This document shows, in pieces, positions 1-9,948 of a stretch of 64,000 nt of DNA; position 1 is the first letter of the stretch; every line of letters starts with the position of its first letter. Location of the stretch: contig NZ_PVXQ01000004.1 in NCBI RefSeq assembly GCF_002995745.1, forward strand, positions 62,001-126,000. Reading direction: 5' to 3'. Under the pieces are notes generated by a model. The model saw nothing but the letters and a program-made list of their open reading frames with translations, was not told where the DNA came from and made no database searches. Source of the stretch: Clostridium vincentii. GTDB taxonomy: Bacteria > Bacillota > Clostridia > Clostridiales > Clostridiaceae. The translations under genes and the position numbers were made by a program.

Positions 1-271
1 TAAGTTCTATTATCTTCCATCCTTGAAGATCTTCACTTATTATTCTACTTGGTTTTCTAAATATTAAAGGATGATGGGTTATAATTAAATCCACATTGTT
101 CTCTTTAGCTTCTTCTATTACATCTTTAGTGCAATCTAAGGCTAAAAGAATTTTTTCCACTTTCTTTTCCTCTGTACCGACCATAAGTCCCACATTATCA
201 TAACTTTCCTGCAAAAAAGGTGGCGCTAAAATTTCCATTTCCCGTATTATGTCCCTTACATTTATCTCCAA
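1..271 (-). CDS. Nif3/YqfO-family dinuclear-metal protein, N-terminal part
   Basis: The first 90 residues of a Nif3-like protein, cut by the left window edge. It starts at TTG 271, with GAGG of the preceding gene's last codons as ribosome binding site; no in-frame ATG lies nearby. Visible family signatures are DNVGLMVG near residue 25 and the metal-ligand pair in IITHHPLIF near residues 66-67. Nif3 proteins bind two metal ions and have been linked to GTP cyclohydrolase I type 2-like chemistry, but their cellular role is poorly settled. It follows trmK by 2 bases, a trmK-nif3 order common in Firmicutes, so the two are probably co-translated. The C-terminal part cannot be assessed. Confidence 0.88.
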   Translation of the reverse strand, partial: MEINVRDIIREMEILAPPFLQESYDNVGLMVGTEEKKVEKILLALDCTKDVIEEAKENNVDLIITHHPLIFRKPSRIISEDLQGWKIIEL

Positions 272-273
272 AA

Positions 274-972
274 TTACCTCATTCCTCTCTTAAACCCTTT
301 TATATACTTAAGTTTCTTTTCAATATCTTCTTTTCTTTTCACAGCACTCTCACTATTCTCATTTAAAAACCCTAATATCTTATTATATTTTTCTTCTTTA
401 CTCTCCAAATAAGAATTCATTAACGGATGTTTATTCTTTAAGAGCACTGGAGATATTTCATATGAAATGGGATTTAGTTCAATAACATTAGCCTTTCCAG
501 CTTTTTTAACTTTAAATAGTTCATAATATACTCCCTCATCAAAGCATAAATCCTCATCTAATATTTCATATCCATTACAATATAAATATTCTCTAAGAAC
601 CTCTGGATTCTGAGCCGGCTGAAGGATTAAAAATTCGAATGTAGGGACCTTATATCTATCTTTCTCCAATATTTCTTTAATAAGGTTTCCACCCATTCCC
701 GCTATTATAACTCCTTGAACCTCACCCTTAGTAATAGTATTTAGCCCTGCCCCAAGCCTTACTTCAACTTCCTTGGAAACTCCTTCTGAAACTACATTTA
801 ATCTTGCTTTTTTCACTGGATCTTCATTAATATCAGAGGCTATTACCCTTTCACATAAATTATTTTTTATGGCGTAAATAGGAATATATCCATGATCCGT
901 TCCTACATCTACAATACTTCTACATTTATCTATATGATTTGCAATAAACTTGAGTCTTTTACTTAATTCCAT
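274..972 (-). CDS. trmK: tRNA (adenine22-N1)-methyltransferase TrmK
   Basis: A 232-residue class I methyltransferase that, by family, makes m1A at position 22 of tRNA from S-adenosylmethionine in the cytoplasm. The SAM-binding motif is DVGTDHGYIPIY near residues 22-33, followed by the acidic SDINEDPV strand and the family block IIAGMGGNLI near residue 90. The C-terminal third is a helical, lysine-rich arm as expected. ATG 972 has an AGG/GGAG site upstream. It lies behind rpoD with a terminator between them (995-1025), so trmK-nif3 may have its own promoter or depend on readthrough. Length and motifs are normal. Confidence 0.95.
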   Translation of the reverse strand: MELSKRLKFIANHIDKCRSIVDVGTDHGYIPIYAIKNNLCERVIASDINEDPVKKARLNVVSEGVSKEVEVRLGAGLNTITKGEVQGVIIAGMGGNLIKEILEKDRYKVPTFEFLILQPAQNPEVLREYLYCNGYEILDEDLCFDEGVYYELFKVKKAGKANVIELNPISYEISPVLLKNKHPLMNSYLESKEEKYNKILGFLNENSESAVKRKEDIEKKLKYIKGFKRGMR

Positions 973-994
973 ACTATTACCTACTCCTTAGCTA

Positions 995-1025
995 GTAAAA
1001 AACATCTGTCCTAAAACAGATGTCT
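995..1025 (-). terminator. Rho-independent terminator after rpoD
   Basis: An 8-bp perfect stem (ACATCTGT 1002-1009 with ACAGATGT 1016-1023) is followed on the minus strand by a T run at 1001-997. It lies just after the rpoD stop and before trmK. Confidence 0.85.
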
Positions 1026-1032
1026 TTATATA

Positions 1033-2142
1033 TTAATCTAAATAATCTTTAAGTTTTTTACTTCTTGAAGGATGTCTAAGCTTTCTTAAAGCCTTAGCTT
1101 CTATCTGTCTAATTCTTTCTCTTGTTACGTTAAATTCTTTACCTACCTCTTCGAGAGTTCTTGCCCTTCCATCGTCAAGTCCAAATCTAAGTCTTAATAC
1201 TTTTTCTTCTCTTGGAGTCAAGGTATCTAAGACATTTATTAATTGTTCCTTAAGCATAGTGAAAGCTGCTGCTTCCGCAGGAGCTAGTGCATCATCATCT
1301 GGAATGAAATCTCCTAAGTGACTATCTTCTTCTTCTCCAATAGGTGTTTCTAATGATACTGGTTCTTGAGCTATTTTCTGAATTTCTCTTACCTTTTCAA
1401 CTGGTAAATCCATAACTTTAGAAATTTCTTCTGGGAATGGATCCCTTCCAAGCTCCTGAAGTAATTGTCTTTGTACTCTGATCAGCTTATTTATAGTTTC
1501 TACCATATGAACTGGTATTCTAATGGTTCTTGCTTGGTCTGCAATAGCTCTTGTTATTGCTTGCCTAATCCACCAAGTTGCATATGTAGAAAATTTAAAT
1601 CCTTTTCTGTAATCAAACTTTTCAACTGCTTTTATTAAACCTAAATTACCTTCTTGTATTAAATCTAGGAAAAGCATTCCTCTACCAACATACCTTTTTG
1701 CAATACTTACTACAAGTCTAAGGTTTGCTTCTGCTAATTTCTTCTTAGCATTTAAATCTCCTGCCTCTAGTCTTTGTGCAAGATCCATTTCCTCTTTTGA
1801 AGTTAATAACGGAACCTTTCCTATCTCTTTTAAGTACATTCGTACTGGATCATCTATAGATATTCCTTCTGGTACTGATAAATCTATATGTTCTTCTTCT
1901 TCTTCTTTTTCACTTGCTTCCCCAATAACTTCTATACCCATTGATTCTAAAACTTCATAAATCTTTTCTATTTGCTCAGGACCTAAATCTATATTTTCTG
2001 CTTCATCAATTAACTCTTTATATGTTAAAGTACCAGTTTTTTTACCTTTTTCTATTAGATTTTTTACTATTGTCATACGATTACTTTTATCTTTAATATC
2101 TCCATTATTTTTACCTGTCTTAGTTTTTGTTTGTTCTGCCAT
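1033..2142 (-). CDS. rpoD: Primary RNA polymerase sigma factor SigA/RpoD
   Basis: A 369-residue housekeeping sigma-70 factor. Seen in order: a short region 1.1, region 1.2 ([17 protein letters not shown]), region 2 with [20 protein letters not shown] and the -10 recognition helix around [19 protein letters not shown], region 3, and region 4 with the -35-binding helix ([20 protein letters not shown]). An upstream in-frame start at 2202 exists but runs into dnaG. I chose ATG 2142 because GGAGG sits 10-14 bases before it and it gives the usual N-terminus. It starts 7 bases after dnaG ends, the classic dnaG-rpoD arrangement, and is followed by a terminator. The acidic EKEEEEEH stretch after region 1.1 is typical of Clostridia. 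Confidence 0.97.
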   Translation of the reverse strand: MAEQTKTKTGKNNGDIKDKSNRMTIVKNLIEKGKKTGTLTYKELIDEAENIDLGPEQIEKIYEVLESMGIEVIGEASEKEEEEEHIDLSVPEGISIDDPVRMYLKEIGKVPLLTSKEEMDLAQRLEAGDLNAKKKLAEANLRLVVSIAKRYVGRGMLFLDLIQEGNLGLIKAVEKFDYRKGFKFSTYATWWIRQAITRAIADQARTIRIPVHMVETINKLIRVQRQLLQELGRDPFPEEISKVMDLPVEKVREIQKIAQEPVSLETPIGEEEDSHLGDFIPDDDALAPAEAAAFTMLKEQLINVLDTLTPREEKVLRLRFGLDDGRARTLEEVGKEFNVTRERIRQIEAKALRKLRHPSRSKKLKDYLD

Positions 2143-2149
2143 CTTTTTA

Positions 2150-3946
2150 TTACCTCCTTCCGTCATGATCTTTAGCCCCTCTCTGTATCTTTGATTCTTC
2201 ATTTAATTTTTTAATCTCTATAGCAATTTTTATAGATTCTTCTAGCATTCCTCTATTTTCCAATACTTTTAGCTCCTTCTTTAGGTTTTCGAGTTTTTCC
2301 TGTAGTTTAAATTCTTTGATTTTATTTATATAATCTCTAATTGATTTTTTGGTATCTTCTGCTTCTAATACTGTAAGCTCTGTAATCTTTACCCATCCCT
2401 TGGAGGATTCTATATCATCACAGCCACTTTCTACATAGGTTAAAAGATTACTTGAACTTTCTTCTATTCCCTTACATAATAAAGAAAATATTTTTTTATG
2501 AGCATTTAAATTAAAATCCTCTACTGTTAGAGTCTTTATTATGATTGCATAATATTCATTATTAAGCATTAATTTTAATAAAGATTTCTCTGCCTTCAAA
2601 TACCCAGGTTCTATATATGATTTTGTTCCATTTTCTACCTTTTTATTCATTAAAGAGATTTCTTTACTATTTTTAGTCATAGTTAGCAAATCATATAATG
2701 ATTGTTCCTTTAATCCTGTGTCTTCTGATATTTTTTTTATGTATACATCTTTTTCAACAGGATTTAGCTCTGCTAAAATATTTGTTACCTTACGACCATA
2801 TGCTATAAGAGATTCTTGGTCTTTAAAATTAATTCCCTCTTCTGCTCTTTTTAACCTATATATAATTAAAGGGAGCGCTGATTCAATTAACTTTAAAAAT
2901 GCAATTTTTCCATTTGAACGGACAAATTCATCAGGATCTTTTCCTTTAGGTATTATAAGCACTCTAACATCGAATCCTGCATCTCTTAAAACTTCTAGTC
3001 CTTTTATAGTTGCTGTTTGTCCCGCCACATCAGCATCATATGAAATAATTGCCTTATCGGCATATCTTTTAAGTAGCCTAGCTTGATTGACAGTTAATGC
3101 TGTACCCAATGAGGCAACAACATTTGTTATTCCATACTGGTGAAGAGAAATACAATCCAAATACCCCTCTACTATAATAAAACATCTATCTTCCATCTTA
3201 TTTTTAATGGCAAGATTTAGTCCATACAAATTAGTTCCCTTTTGAAAAACTAAAGTTTCTGGCGAATTAAGATACTTTGGTTTCGAATCATCTAAAACTC
3301 TTCCTCCAAAACCAATTACCCTGCCTTTTATATCAAATATGGGAAACATAACGCGATTTCTAAATCTATCAAATATGTTACCCTTCTTCTCATTTCTAAT
3401 AACTAATCCTGCTTCAAGCATAATTTCATTACTAACGCCTTTTTTCCTTAATTGATAGATTAAATTATTCCAACTATCAGCTGAATAGCCTAATCCAAAC
3501 TTTCTTATTGTAGATTCTTGTATTCCTCTGTTTAGAAAATAATTCTTTGCAGATTTATTAATAGCTAAATTATTAAAGAAAATTCTTCCTGTTTCAATAT
3601 TAGCTTTAAAAAGCATTTCCCTTTTTCTGCTCACTTCACTAGGCTCTCCACTACCTAAATCTAGAGGAATATTTGCCCTTTCAGCTAAAACTTTAAGCCC
3701 TTCTACAAAGTCTAATTTTCTTTGTTTCATAACATAAGTTATAACATTGCCGGCTTCCCCACAAGAAAAACATTTATAAATCTGTTTATCTTGAGACACA
3801 GAAAAAGATGGCGATTTCTCATTATGGAATGGACAAAGTCCCATATAATTTCTGCCACTTCTCTTAAGCTTTACTGTTTCAGATATAATATCTACAATAT
3901 CATTCTCTTGTTTGATTCTCTCTATAATATCTTCTGAAATACGCAA
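2150..3946 (-). CDS. dnaG: DNA primase DnaG
   Basis: A 598-residue primase that makes RNA primers at the replication fork. The N-terminal CHC2 zinc finger has Cys38, His41, Cys59 and Cys62. The TOPRIM catalytic core follows at about residues 250-340, with the metal-binding Glu in VEGYLD and the DADVAG motif. The C-terminal part is helical, as expected for a helicase-interaction domain. The start is TTG 3946, supported by GGAGGG about 10 bases upstream; there is no in-frame ATG. The gene sits between the dGTPase-like gene and rpoD and is probably co-transcribed with rpoD. It has normal family length and nothing appears broken. Confidence 0.96.
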   Translation of the reverse strand: MRISEDIIERIKQENDIVDIISETVKLKRSGRNYMGLCPFHNEKSPSFSVSQDKQIYKCFSCGEAGNVITYVMKQRKLDFVEGLKVLAERANIPLDLGSGEPSEVSRKREMLFKANIETGRIFFNNLAINKSAKNYFLNRGIQESTIRKFGLGYSADSWNNLIYQLRKKGVSNEIMLEAGLVIRNEKKGNIFDRFRNRVMFPIFDIKGRVIGFGGRVLDDSKPKYLNSPETLVFQKGTNLYGLNLAIKNKMEDRCFIIVEGYLDCISLHQYGITNVVASLGTALTVNQARLLKRYADKAIISYDADVAGQTATIKGLEVLRDAGFDVRVLIIPKGKDPDEFVRSNGKIAFLKLIESALPLIIYRLKRAEEGINFKDQESLIAYGRKVTNILAELNPVEKDVYIKKISEDTGLKEQSLYDLLTMTKNSKEISLMNKKVENGTKSYIEPGYLKAEKSLLKLMLNNEYYAIIIKTLTVEDFNLNAHKKIFSLLCKGIEESSSNLLTYVESGCDDIESSKGWVKITELTVLEAEDTKKSIRDYINKIKEFKLQEKLENLKKELKVLENRGMLEESIKIAIEIKKLNEESKIQRGAKDHDGRR

Positions 3947-4094
3947 GGAGTGTTCTCCCTCCTCACAAAAATATTTTTTCTTTTCTGCAATTATATAATA
4001 TTCGACATATTATTTAAAATTCCTTTTTTAATTAATATATTATTTATTATTTCTACTTCATTATCTTTCCTAAAGTGTTGGCAAATTATTCTTT

Positions 4095-5132
4095 TCATTT
4101 ATAAATTACCAATTTAGGAACATAAAGTTCACTAAATAAGTTTAAGCAATAATCATCACTCATACCTGCTATGTAATCTGCAACGCCTCTTTGTAGGCCT
4201 TCAGCCTCACTTATTTCTCTATAAAGCACTGGCATTTCGTCTGGCATTTTCATAAAATGATTAATTAGTTGTTCTAATATAAATTTAGCCTTATTTCGTT
4301 CAACTTTTAGCTCTTCACTTAAATAAACATTTTTAAACATAAATGATCTTAACTCTTTCATTGCGTTTCCTACTTCAAAGCTTAAACCTACTTCAACAAT
4401 ACCATTAGATAAATTTTGATTGGAAGTTTTTATTAAATCTAAAACCAAAGTTTCTATTCTCTCAGAATGAGTATTTCCTAGAACTTTTAAAAGTTCCTTA
4501 GGAAGTGATTCCTGTGAAAGTAATCCTGCCCGTATAGAGTCATCAATATCATGATTAATATATGCTATTTTATCACTATATTGAACAATTCTTCCTTCTA
4601 AGGTTTTAGCCCCTTTATCTTCACCAATATTTCGAAGACCACTATGATGAAGTATTCCATCTATTACCTCTTCCGTTAGATTTAATCCCGATCCATTTTT
4701 CTCTAACTTAGTAACAACTCTAACACTTTGTTCGTTATGCCTAAAACCCAATGAGAGAAAATTATTTAATACTTCTTCTCCATTATGGGCAAATGCCACA
4801 TGTCCTAAGTCGTGTCCCAAAGAAATTGCCTCAACTAAAGATTCATTTAATCCAATTCCTACAGCAATAGTTCTTGCTACTTGAGAAACTTCTAGAGTAT
4901 GTGTTAATCTGGTTCTATAATGGTCACCAAAGGTTTTTATATAAACTTGAGTTTTATGTTTTAGTCTTCGGAAAGATTTCGAGTGAATAATTCTATCTCT
5001 ATCTACCATAAAACAAGTTCGAATATTATCTATTTCTTCAATTCTTTTTCTTCCTTTTGTCCCAGCAGATAAAGTTGCTTCTTTTATTAACATCAATCTT
5101 TCAAAACCTTCAACTTTTTCTCTTATGTTCAT
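4095..5132 (-). CDS. Deoxyguanosinetriphosphate triphosphohydrolase-like HD protein
   Basis: A 345-residue HD-domain phosphohydrolase of the dGTPase family, predicted to cleave dNTPs to nucleoside and triphosphate. The metal-ligand histidines are visible in [12 protein letters not shown] near residues 75-85 and the HD dyad in [16 protein letters not shown] near residues 105-120. A further HHSG motif lies near residue 165. The N-terminal [13 protein letters not shown] block is characteristic of this subfamily. ATG 5132 has GAGGTGA upstream. In Clostridia this gene typically precedes dnaG, as here, linking nucleotide-pool control with replication. Substrate specificity cannot be read from sequence, so no symbol is given. 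Confidence 0.9.
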   Translation of the reverse strand: MNIREKVEGFERLMLIKEATLSAGTKGRKRIEEIDNIRTCFMVDRDRIIHSKSFRRLKHKTQVYIKTFGDHYRTRLTHTLEVSQVARTIAVGIGLNESLVEAISLGHDLGHVAFAHNGEEVLNNFLSLGFRHNEQSVRVVTKLEKNGSGLNLTEEVIDGILHHSGLRNIGEDKGAKTLEGRIVQYSDKIAYINHDIDDSIRAGLLSQESLPKELLKVLGNTHSERIETLVLDLIKTSNQNLSNGIVEVGLSFEVGNAMKELRSFMFKNVYLSEELKVERNKAKFILEQLINHFMKMPDEMPVLYREISEAEGLQRGVADYIAGMSDDYCLNLFSELYVPKLVIYK

Positions 5133-5315
5133 ATATAATCACCTCTTAATTTAATATTCTATACTTTACTTCTAAATCCTTTAATTATTGTATGTAAATA
5201 TTATTTGTATATTCTTAATTTTAATATAATAAAATTATTTTTTAGTTCTATATACAGTATATTTAAGATATTTAATTAATATTATACTAATGAGTAATTT
5301 TTTAAGGAGAAGCTA

Positions 5316-6380
5316 ATGAGTAGTATTTTATATCCCCTAGATAAGTCTATATTCACTGAAGAAAATATTTCTAAAAATATTTTACCTTACTACGATCTGC
5401 ATAACGCAGATATTTCTATGGTCAAATTTAAAGACACTGATAAACAAAGAGCTGTTTATAAAATTTCTGCAAACAGCAAATATTATTCTTTAAAAAAAAT
5501 ATATTTTTCTGAAGAAGATTTACTTTATGTATATTCTTCTATAGAGTGGCTACATAGAAATGGACTATATGTACCAAATCTAATTTCATCAATTAGTAGA
5601 AACAAATTTGTGAAATATAATAATATGTTGTTTATCTTAACGCCTTGGATTGAAGGCATTAAATGTAACTTTGATAATTTAGAACATGTAATTTCTTCAG
5701 TTACAGAACTAGCTAAAATTCATAAATGCTCAAAACATTTTGTTCCTATACTAGGTAGTTCAAACAGAGAAGGTCTAGATGATTTGCAGCAGTCAACATA
5801 TATCCATTCAGAACAGCTATTAGAAACTTATAATTTAGCATTCAAATGTAGAGACACATTTTCAAAAAACTATATTGATATCTTTGATAAGAATTTAGAG
5901 TTAGCTAAACTCTCCCTTCAAACTGCTAGTAAAATAAATATCGATGATTTATCAACCTCATTATGTCATGGCGATTACGTAAATAAAAATATAATAATTT
6001 CCCCATCTAAAGAAACATGGATAATAGATTTTGATAAGTGCAAATATGACTATTGTTCTCATGATCTTTCATACTTTATGAGGCGATTATTAAAAAGGCA
6101 AAAGACAAACTGGGATATAAATATTACACTGTCAATTCTTAAATCTTATAACTTGTATAATCATTTAACTAGTTCAGATTTAAGATATATAATTGCTTAT
6201 ATATGCTTTCCTCAAAAATACTGGAAAATTTCAAGAGATTATTATAAGAATATAAACAAATGTAATAAAGTTGCCTTTGTTAACCTACTTAATAAATATA
6301 ATACTAGAGTCTGCACACACTTAGAATTTGCCAACTCTATTACCAAGATAATGGATGATCTAAATTGGCAATTAAAATAA
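5316..6380 (+). CDS. CotS-like spore coat / aminoglycoside-phosphotransferase-fold kinase
   Basis: A 354-residue protein with the kinase-like fold of the CotS/CotI/YutH family. The catalytic-loop signature LCHGDYVNKNII (near residues 217-228) and the metal-binding IIDFDKCKYD (near 237-246) are both present. The tail around FMRRLLKRQKTNWDI also fits CotS-like proteins. Members are spore-coat or spore-associated kinases, mostly of unknown substrate. ATG 5316 is preceded by AAGGAG at an ideal distance. It stands alone on the plus strand, divergent from the dGTPase-like gene and convergent with ppdK, and is closed by a strong terminator. Expression from a mother-cell sporulation promoter is likely, but I could not identify one convincingly. 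Confidence 0.78.
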   Translation: MSSILYPLDKSIFTEENISKNILPYYDLHNADISMVKFKDTDKQRAVYKISANSKYYSLKKIYFSEEDLLYVYSSIEWLHRNGLYVPNLISSISRNKFVKYNNMLFILTPWIEGIKCNFDNLEHVISSVTELAKIHKCSKHFVPILGSSNREGLDDLQQSTYIHSEQLLETYNLAFKCRDTFSKNYIDIFDKNLELAKLSLQTASKINIDDLSTSLCHGDYVNKNIIISPSKETWIIDFDKCKYDYCSHDLSYFMRRLLKRQKTNWDINITLSILKSYNLYNHLTSSDLRYIIAYICFPQKYWKISRDYYKNINKCNKVAFVNLLNKYNTRVCTHLEFANSITKIMDDLNWQLK

Positions 6381-6422
6381 AAATATCCCGTAATAAGATT
6401 CCTCTTATTACGGGATATTTCT
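6379..6422. terminator. Bidirectional terminator between the CotS-like gene and ppdK
   Basis: A perfect 18-bp inverted repeat (6381-6398 with 6403-6420) has a 4-base loop and A/T runs on both sides. It serves both convergent genes. Confidence 0.92.
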
Positions 6423-6429
6423 AATTTAA

Positions 6430-9057
6430 TTATCTTTTATTTTTAACTTGTGCCTGTGCTGCTGCAAGTCTTGCAAGTGGAACTCTAAATGGTGAACAAG
6501 ATACATAATCGAGTCCTATATTATGACAGAACTCCACTGATGATGGATCCCCTCCATGTTCTCCACAGATTCCCAATTTAATATTAGGTCGAGTAGCTCT
6601 TCCTTTTTCTACAGCTAGCTTAATTAACAAGCCTACTCCCTTTTGATCTAATTTAGCAAATGGATCTTGCTCATAAATCTTTTTATCGTAGTATGCTCCT
6701 AAGAATTTAGCAGCATCATCTCTTGAAAAACCAAATGTCATTTGTGTTAAATCATTTGTACCAAAGGAGAAAAATTCAGCCTCTTCAGCAATTTCATCTG
6801 CTGTTATAGCTGCCCTTGGAATTTCAATCATTGTTCCAACATGATATTCAAGTCTAACTCCTTTTTCTGTCATTACAGTTTCAGCAGTCTTAACAACTAT
6901 GTCCTTAACATATTTCAATTCTTTAACTTCTCCAACTAATGGAATCATTATTTCTGGAATTATATCATAACCTTTATTGTTTTTAACTGTTATTGCAGCT
7001 TCTATAATAGCTCTTGTTTGCATTTCAGCTATTTCAGGATAAGAAACCGCAAGTCTACATCCTCTATGTCCCATCATAGGATTAACTTCATGTAAACTTT
7101 CAATTGTAGCAGTCAACTCATCAACTTCTAAGTCCATTTGATTTGCTAAAACCTTAATATCTTCATGGCTAGTAGGCAAAAACTCGTGTAATGGTGGATC
7201 TAAAAATCTAATGGTTGCTGGCATTCCTTCTAATGCTTCGTAAATTTCAATGAAATCTTTCCTTTGTATTGGAAGAATTTTATCTAATGCTCTTATTCTT
7301 TCTTCTTCATTTTTAGAAACTATCATTTCTCTAACAGCCATTATTCTATCTTCTGCGAAGAACATATGCTCTGTTCTACATAGTCCAATACCTTCTGCTC
7401 CAAATTCAACAGCTTGCTTAGTATCTCTTGGAGTATCTGCATTAGCTCTAACTTTTAATTTTCTTATCTCATCAGCCCAGGCCATAAATATTCCAAAATG
7501 TCCTGTTATTTCTGGTGATATAGTCTTAACTTGTTCTGTATATACATTACCTGTGGAACCATCTAAAGATATATAATCATTGTCTCCATAGGTTTTTCCA
7601 CCTACAGTTAATGTTCTAGCTTCCTCATTCACCTTCAGACTACCACATCCAGCAACGCAACAAGTTCCCATACCTCTAGCAACAACAGCCGCATGAGAAG
7701 TCATTCCACCTCTTACAGTTAATATTCCTTCTGCAGCTACCATTCCTTCAATATCTTCTGGTGATGTTTCCTGTCTAACTAAAACAACTATTTCACCTTT
7801 TTCTGTTCTTTCCTTAGCTTCATCAGCTGTAAATGCGATCTTACCACAAGCTGCGCCTGGTGATGCAGGAAGTCCCTTTGCAACAGCAATTTTTTTCTTT
7901 AGGTCTTCAGGATCAAAAGCTGGGTGAAGTAGCGAATCTAATTGTTTAGGATCAACTTTCAAGATTGCGTCTTCCTTGCTTAACATCTTTTCCTCAACTA
8001 AATCAACGGCAATTTTCAAAGCTGCTTGAGCTGTTCTTTTACCATTCCTAGTTTGCAAAAAATATAATTTACCTTCTTCAATAGTAATTTCCATATCTTG
8101 CATATCTTTATAATGAGTTTCTAATGTATTAATTATATCAATTAATTCTTTATATATAGTTGGATTTTGTTCGTCAAGTTGTGAAATTGGTTGCGGAGTT
8201 CTAATCCCTGCAACTACATCTTCACCTTGCGCATTCATTAAGTATTCTCCATATATTTTATTTTCGCCAGTTGCAGGGTTTCTTGAGAATATAACTCCCG
8301 TACCTGATGTTTCTCCTTTATTCCCAAATACCATTTGTTGTACATTTACTGCTGTTCCCCATTCCCCTGGTATGTCATTTAATCTTCTATAAACTATAGC
8401 TCTTGCATTATTCCATGATCCAAATACAGCAGTTATCGATTCCATTAACTGTACTTTTGGTTCTTGCGGAAAATTTTCTCCCTTTTGTTTCTTATATACT
8501 GCCTTAAATCTATTTACCAATTCTTTTAAGTCATCAGCGGTAAGATCTGTATCAAATTCTACGTCTTTTTCATCCTTCATTTCTTGAATCTTATTTTCAA
8601 ATAGTCGCTTTTCTATACCCATAACAACATCTGAAAACATTTGAATGAATCTTCTGTAGGAATCATATGCAAACCTTGGATTACTAGTAAGTTTAGCCAC
8701 AATTTCTACAACTTCATCATTTAACCCAAGATTTAATATTGTATCCATCATTCCTGGCATTGAAGCTCGTGCTCCAGATCTAACTGAAACAAGCAATGGA
8801 TTTTGTGCACTTCCAAATTCTTTACCAGATAATTTTTCAAGCTCTTTTATACTTGCTTTAATTTCTTCCACAATTTCCGGTGAAATTTGTTTTCCATCCT
8901 CATAATACTTATTGCAGGCTTCTGTTGTAACAGTAAACCCTGTTGGAACTGGAATCTCTAATCTAGTCATTTCTGCTAAATTGGCTCCCTTGCCCCCTAG
9001 CAAATTTTTCATAGTTGCATTTCCTTCACTGAAAAGATAAACATACTTTTTTTCCAT
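6430..9057 (-). CDS. ppdK: Pyruvate, phosphate dikinase
   Basis: An 875-residue PPDK interconverting pyruvate, ATP and Pi with PEP, AMP and PPi; in Clostridia it can serve both glycolysis and gluconeogenesis. Domains in order: an N-terminal ATP-grasp region starting at NLLGGKGANLAEMTRLE; the swivelling phosphohistidine domain with the catalytic His in RGGMTSHAAVVARGMG (about residue 450); and the C-terminal PEP/pyruvate barrel with the GICGEHGGDP motif near residue 830. ATG 9057 has GGAGGAG upstream. Length matches the bacterial enzyme. It lies 77 bases after a CcpN-type repressor, which suggests carbon-source control. The usual PPDK regulatory kinase/phosphorylase gene is not adjacent. Confidence 0.97.
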   Translation of the reverse strand: MEKKYVYLFSEGNATMKNLLGGKGANLAEMTRLEIPVPTGFTVTTEACNKYYEDGKQISPEIVEEIKASIKELEKLSGKEFGSAQNPLLVSVRSGARASMPGMMDTILNLGLNDEVVEIVAKLTSNPRFAYDSYRRFIQMFSDVVMGIEKRLFENKIQEMKDEKDVEFDTDLTADDLKELVNRFKAVYKKQKGENFPQEPKVQLMESITAVFGSWNNARAIVYRRLNDIPGEWGTAVNVQQMVFGNKGETSGTGVIFSRNPATGENKIYGEYLMNAQGEDVVAGIRTPQPISQLDEQNPTIYKELIDIINTLETHYKDMQDMEITIEEGKLYFLQTRNGKRTAQAALKIAVDLVEEKMLSKEDAILKVDPKQLDSLLHPAFDPEDLKKKIAVAKGLPASPGAACGKIAFTADEAKERTEKGEIVVLVRQETSPEDIEGMVAAEGILTVRGGMTSHAAVVARGMGTCCVAGCGSLKVNEEARTLTVGGKTYGDNDYISLDGSTGNVYTEQVKTISPEITGHFGIFMAWADEIRKLKVRANADTPRDTKQAVEFGAEGIGLCRTEHMFFAEDRIMAVREMIVSKNEEERIRALDKILPIQRKDFIEIYEALEGMPATIRFLDPPLHEFLPTSHEDIKVLANQMDLEVDELTATIESLHEVNPMMGHRGCRLAVSYPEIAEMQTRAIIEAAITVKNNKGYDIIPEIMIPLVGEVKELKYVKDIVVKTAETVMTEKGVRLEYHVGTMIEIPRAAITADEIAEEAEFFSFGTNDLTQMTFGFSRDDAAKFLGAYYDKKIYEQDPFAKLDQKGVGLLIKLAVEKGRATRPNIKLGICGEHGGDPSSVEFCHNIGLDYVSCSPFRVPLARLAAAQAQVKNKR

Positions 9058-9083
9058 CTCAATACTCCTCCGTTCAATACAAA

Positions 9084-9098
9084 TTAACTATATACTAA
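9084..9098. promoter_or_regulatory. Possible CcpN-type operator in the ppdK leader
   Basis: TTAACTATATACTAA between the repressor gene and ppdK closely resembles one half of the palindrome upstream of the repressor gene (TTAACTATACTAA within 9846-9870). Similarity is by eye only, so this is an inference. Confidence 0.3.
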
Positions 9099-9134
9099 CG
9101 GGGCCACTACAGTCCCGGAAGTTACACATTTAAG

Positions 9135-9770
9135 CTATTTACTTTTACCCATTTTAACAAATAGCTTTGTAATATTAGTTTTTGAAACCTTTCCTATAAT
9201 CTTATATTGCTCTTTATCACCATCTACTTTTAAGGTTTCAACTATTGGTATACTATCAATCTCATGTTCTATAATCTTACTAGCTATTTCATAGGCACTA
9301 TCATCTGCTCTACCACAAATAATATTCGGCATTCTAGTCATTATTATTCCCACAGGGACTTTATGAATATCTGTACCACCTATAGAAATTTTCAAAAAAT
9401 CTTTCCTAGATGCTGCACCTACTAAGTTCCCATTATTCTCTACAAAAACTGTACCTACATCATTCAAAAATAAGTATACGATTGCATCATAAACCATAGT
9501 ACTCTCACTTATTACTGCTGGCTTCGACATAATTTCAGATACCTTAATATCACTTATATAATCTAAAAGTAAATTTCTTTTAGGCTTATCCGAGTAAACA
9601 TATCCTACCTTAGGCCTAGCATCTAGTGTTCCTATCATTGTTAATATAGCTAGATCTGCTCTAAGAGCTGCCCTAGTAACTCCAAGTTTGTCAGCTAAAG
9701 CTACACTTGTAACCGGCTGTCCAACTCTAACTAGATCGATTATTTTTTCTTGCCTATCTGACAACTTCAT
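9135..9770 (-). CDS. CcpN-type transcriptional repressor (HTH plus two CBS domains)
   Basis: A 211-residue regulator. Residues 1-60 form a DeoR-like winged helix-turn-helix (DRQEKIIDLVRVGQPVTSVA, then LGVTRAALRADLAIL). A CBS pair follows at about 72-130 (IMSKPAVISESTMVYDAIVY) and 140-205 (IMTRMPNIICGRADDSAYEI). In Bacillus, CcpN represses gluconeogenic genes and senses adenine nucleotides through its CBS domains. Here it sits directly upstream of ppdK in the same direction, which fits control of PEP/pyruvate interconversion. Its own promoter region holds a 25-bp near-perfect palindrome (9846-9870), suggesting autoregulation. Fold and family are secure; the regulon is inferred from context. 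Confidence 0.88.
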   Translation of the reverse strand: MKLSDRQEKIIDLVRVGQPVTSVALADKLGVTRAALRADLAILTMIGTLDARPKVGYVYSDKPKRNLLLDYISDIKVSEIMSKPAVISESTMVYDAIVYLFLNDVGTVFVENNGNLVGAASRKDFLKISIGGTDIHKVPVGIIMTRMPNIICGRADDSAYEIASKIIEHEIDSIPIVETLKVDGDKEQYKIIGKVSKTNITKLFVKMGKSK

Positions 9771-9835
9771 TCTAATCCCTCTTCCTAGAGATATAGTAAT
9801 ATTACATTTATAGTAACTTTTCTTACTACAGTATA

Positions 9836-9870
9836 ATTATAACACTTTATTATAGTTTAACTATACTAAA
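9836..9870 (-). promoter_or_regulatory. Candidate promoter and operator of the CcpN-type gene
   Basis: A minus-strand TATAAT at 9841-9836 is preceded by a palindrome at 9846-9870 centred on 9858. It has TATAGTT and AACTATA arms around one central base and a wider, mostly matching flank. A repressor bound there would cover the -35 region. No good -35 hexamer is visible. Confidence 0.42.
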
Positions 9871-9948
9871 TTTTCAGAAAAGTCACACAAATTAGTTTAA
9901 TATTTCTTATTTATCTCTCTTAATTAACATCTTTTACTAATTTAACTG

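Noticed and set aside
2143..2202. Upstream extension of rpoD to 2202
   Set aside because: It overlaps dnaG and lacks an SD; ATG 2142 has a GGAGG site and the normal N-terminus.
5133..5315. Sporulation promoter for the CotS-like gene
   Set aside because: TATACT at 5283-5288 and other AT-rich hexamers occur, but without a matching -35 in a very AT-rich stretch they are not informative.
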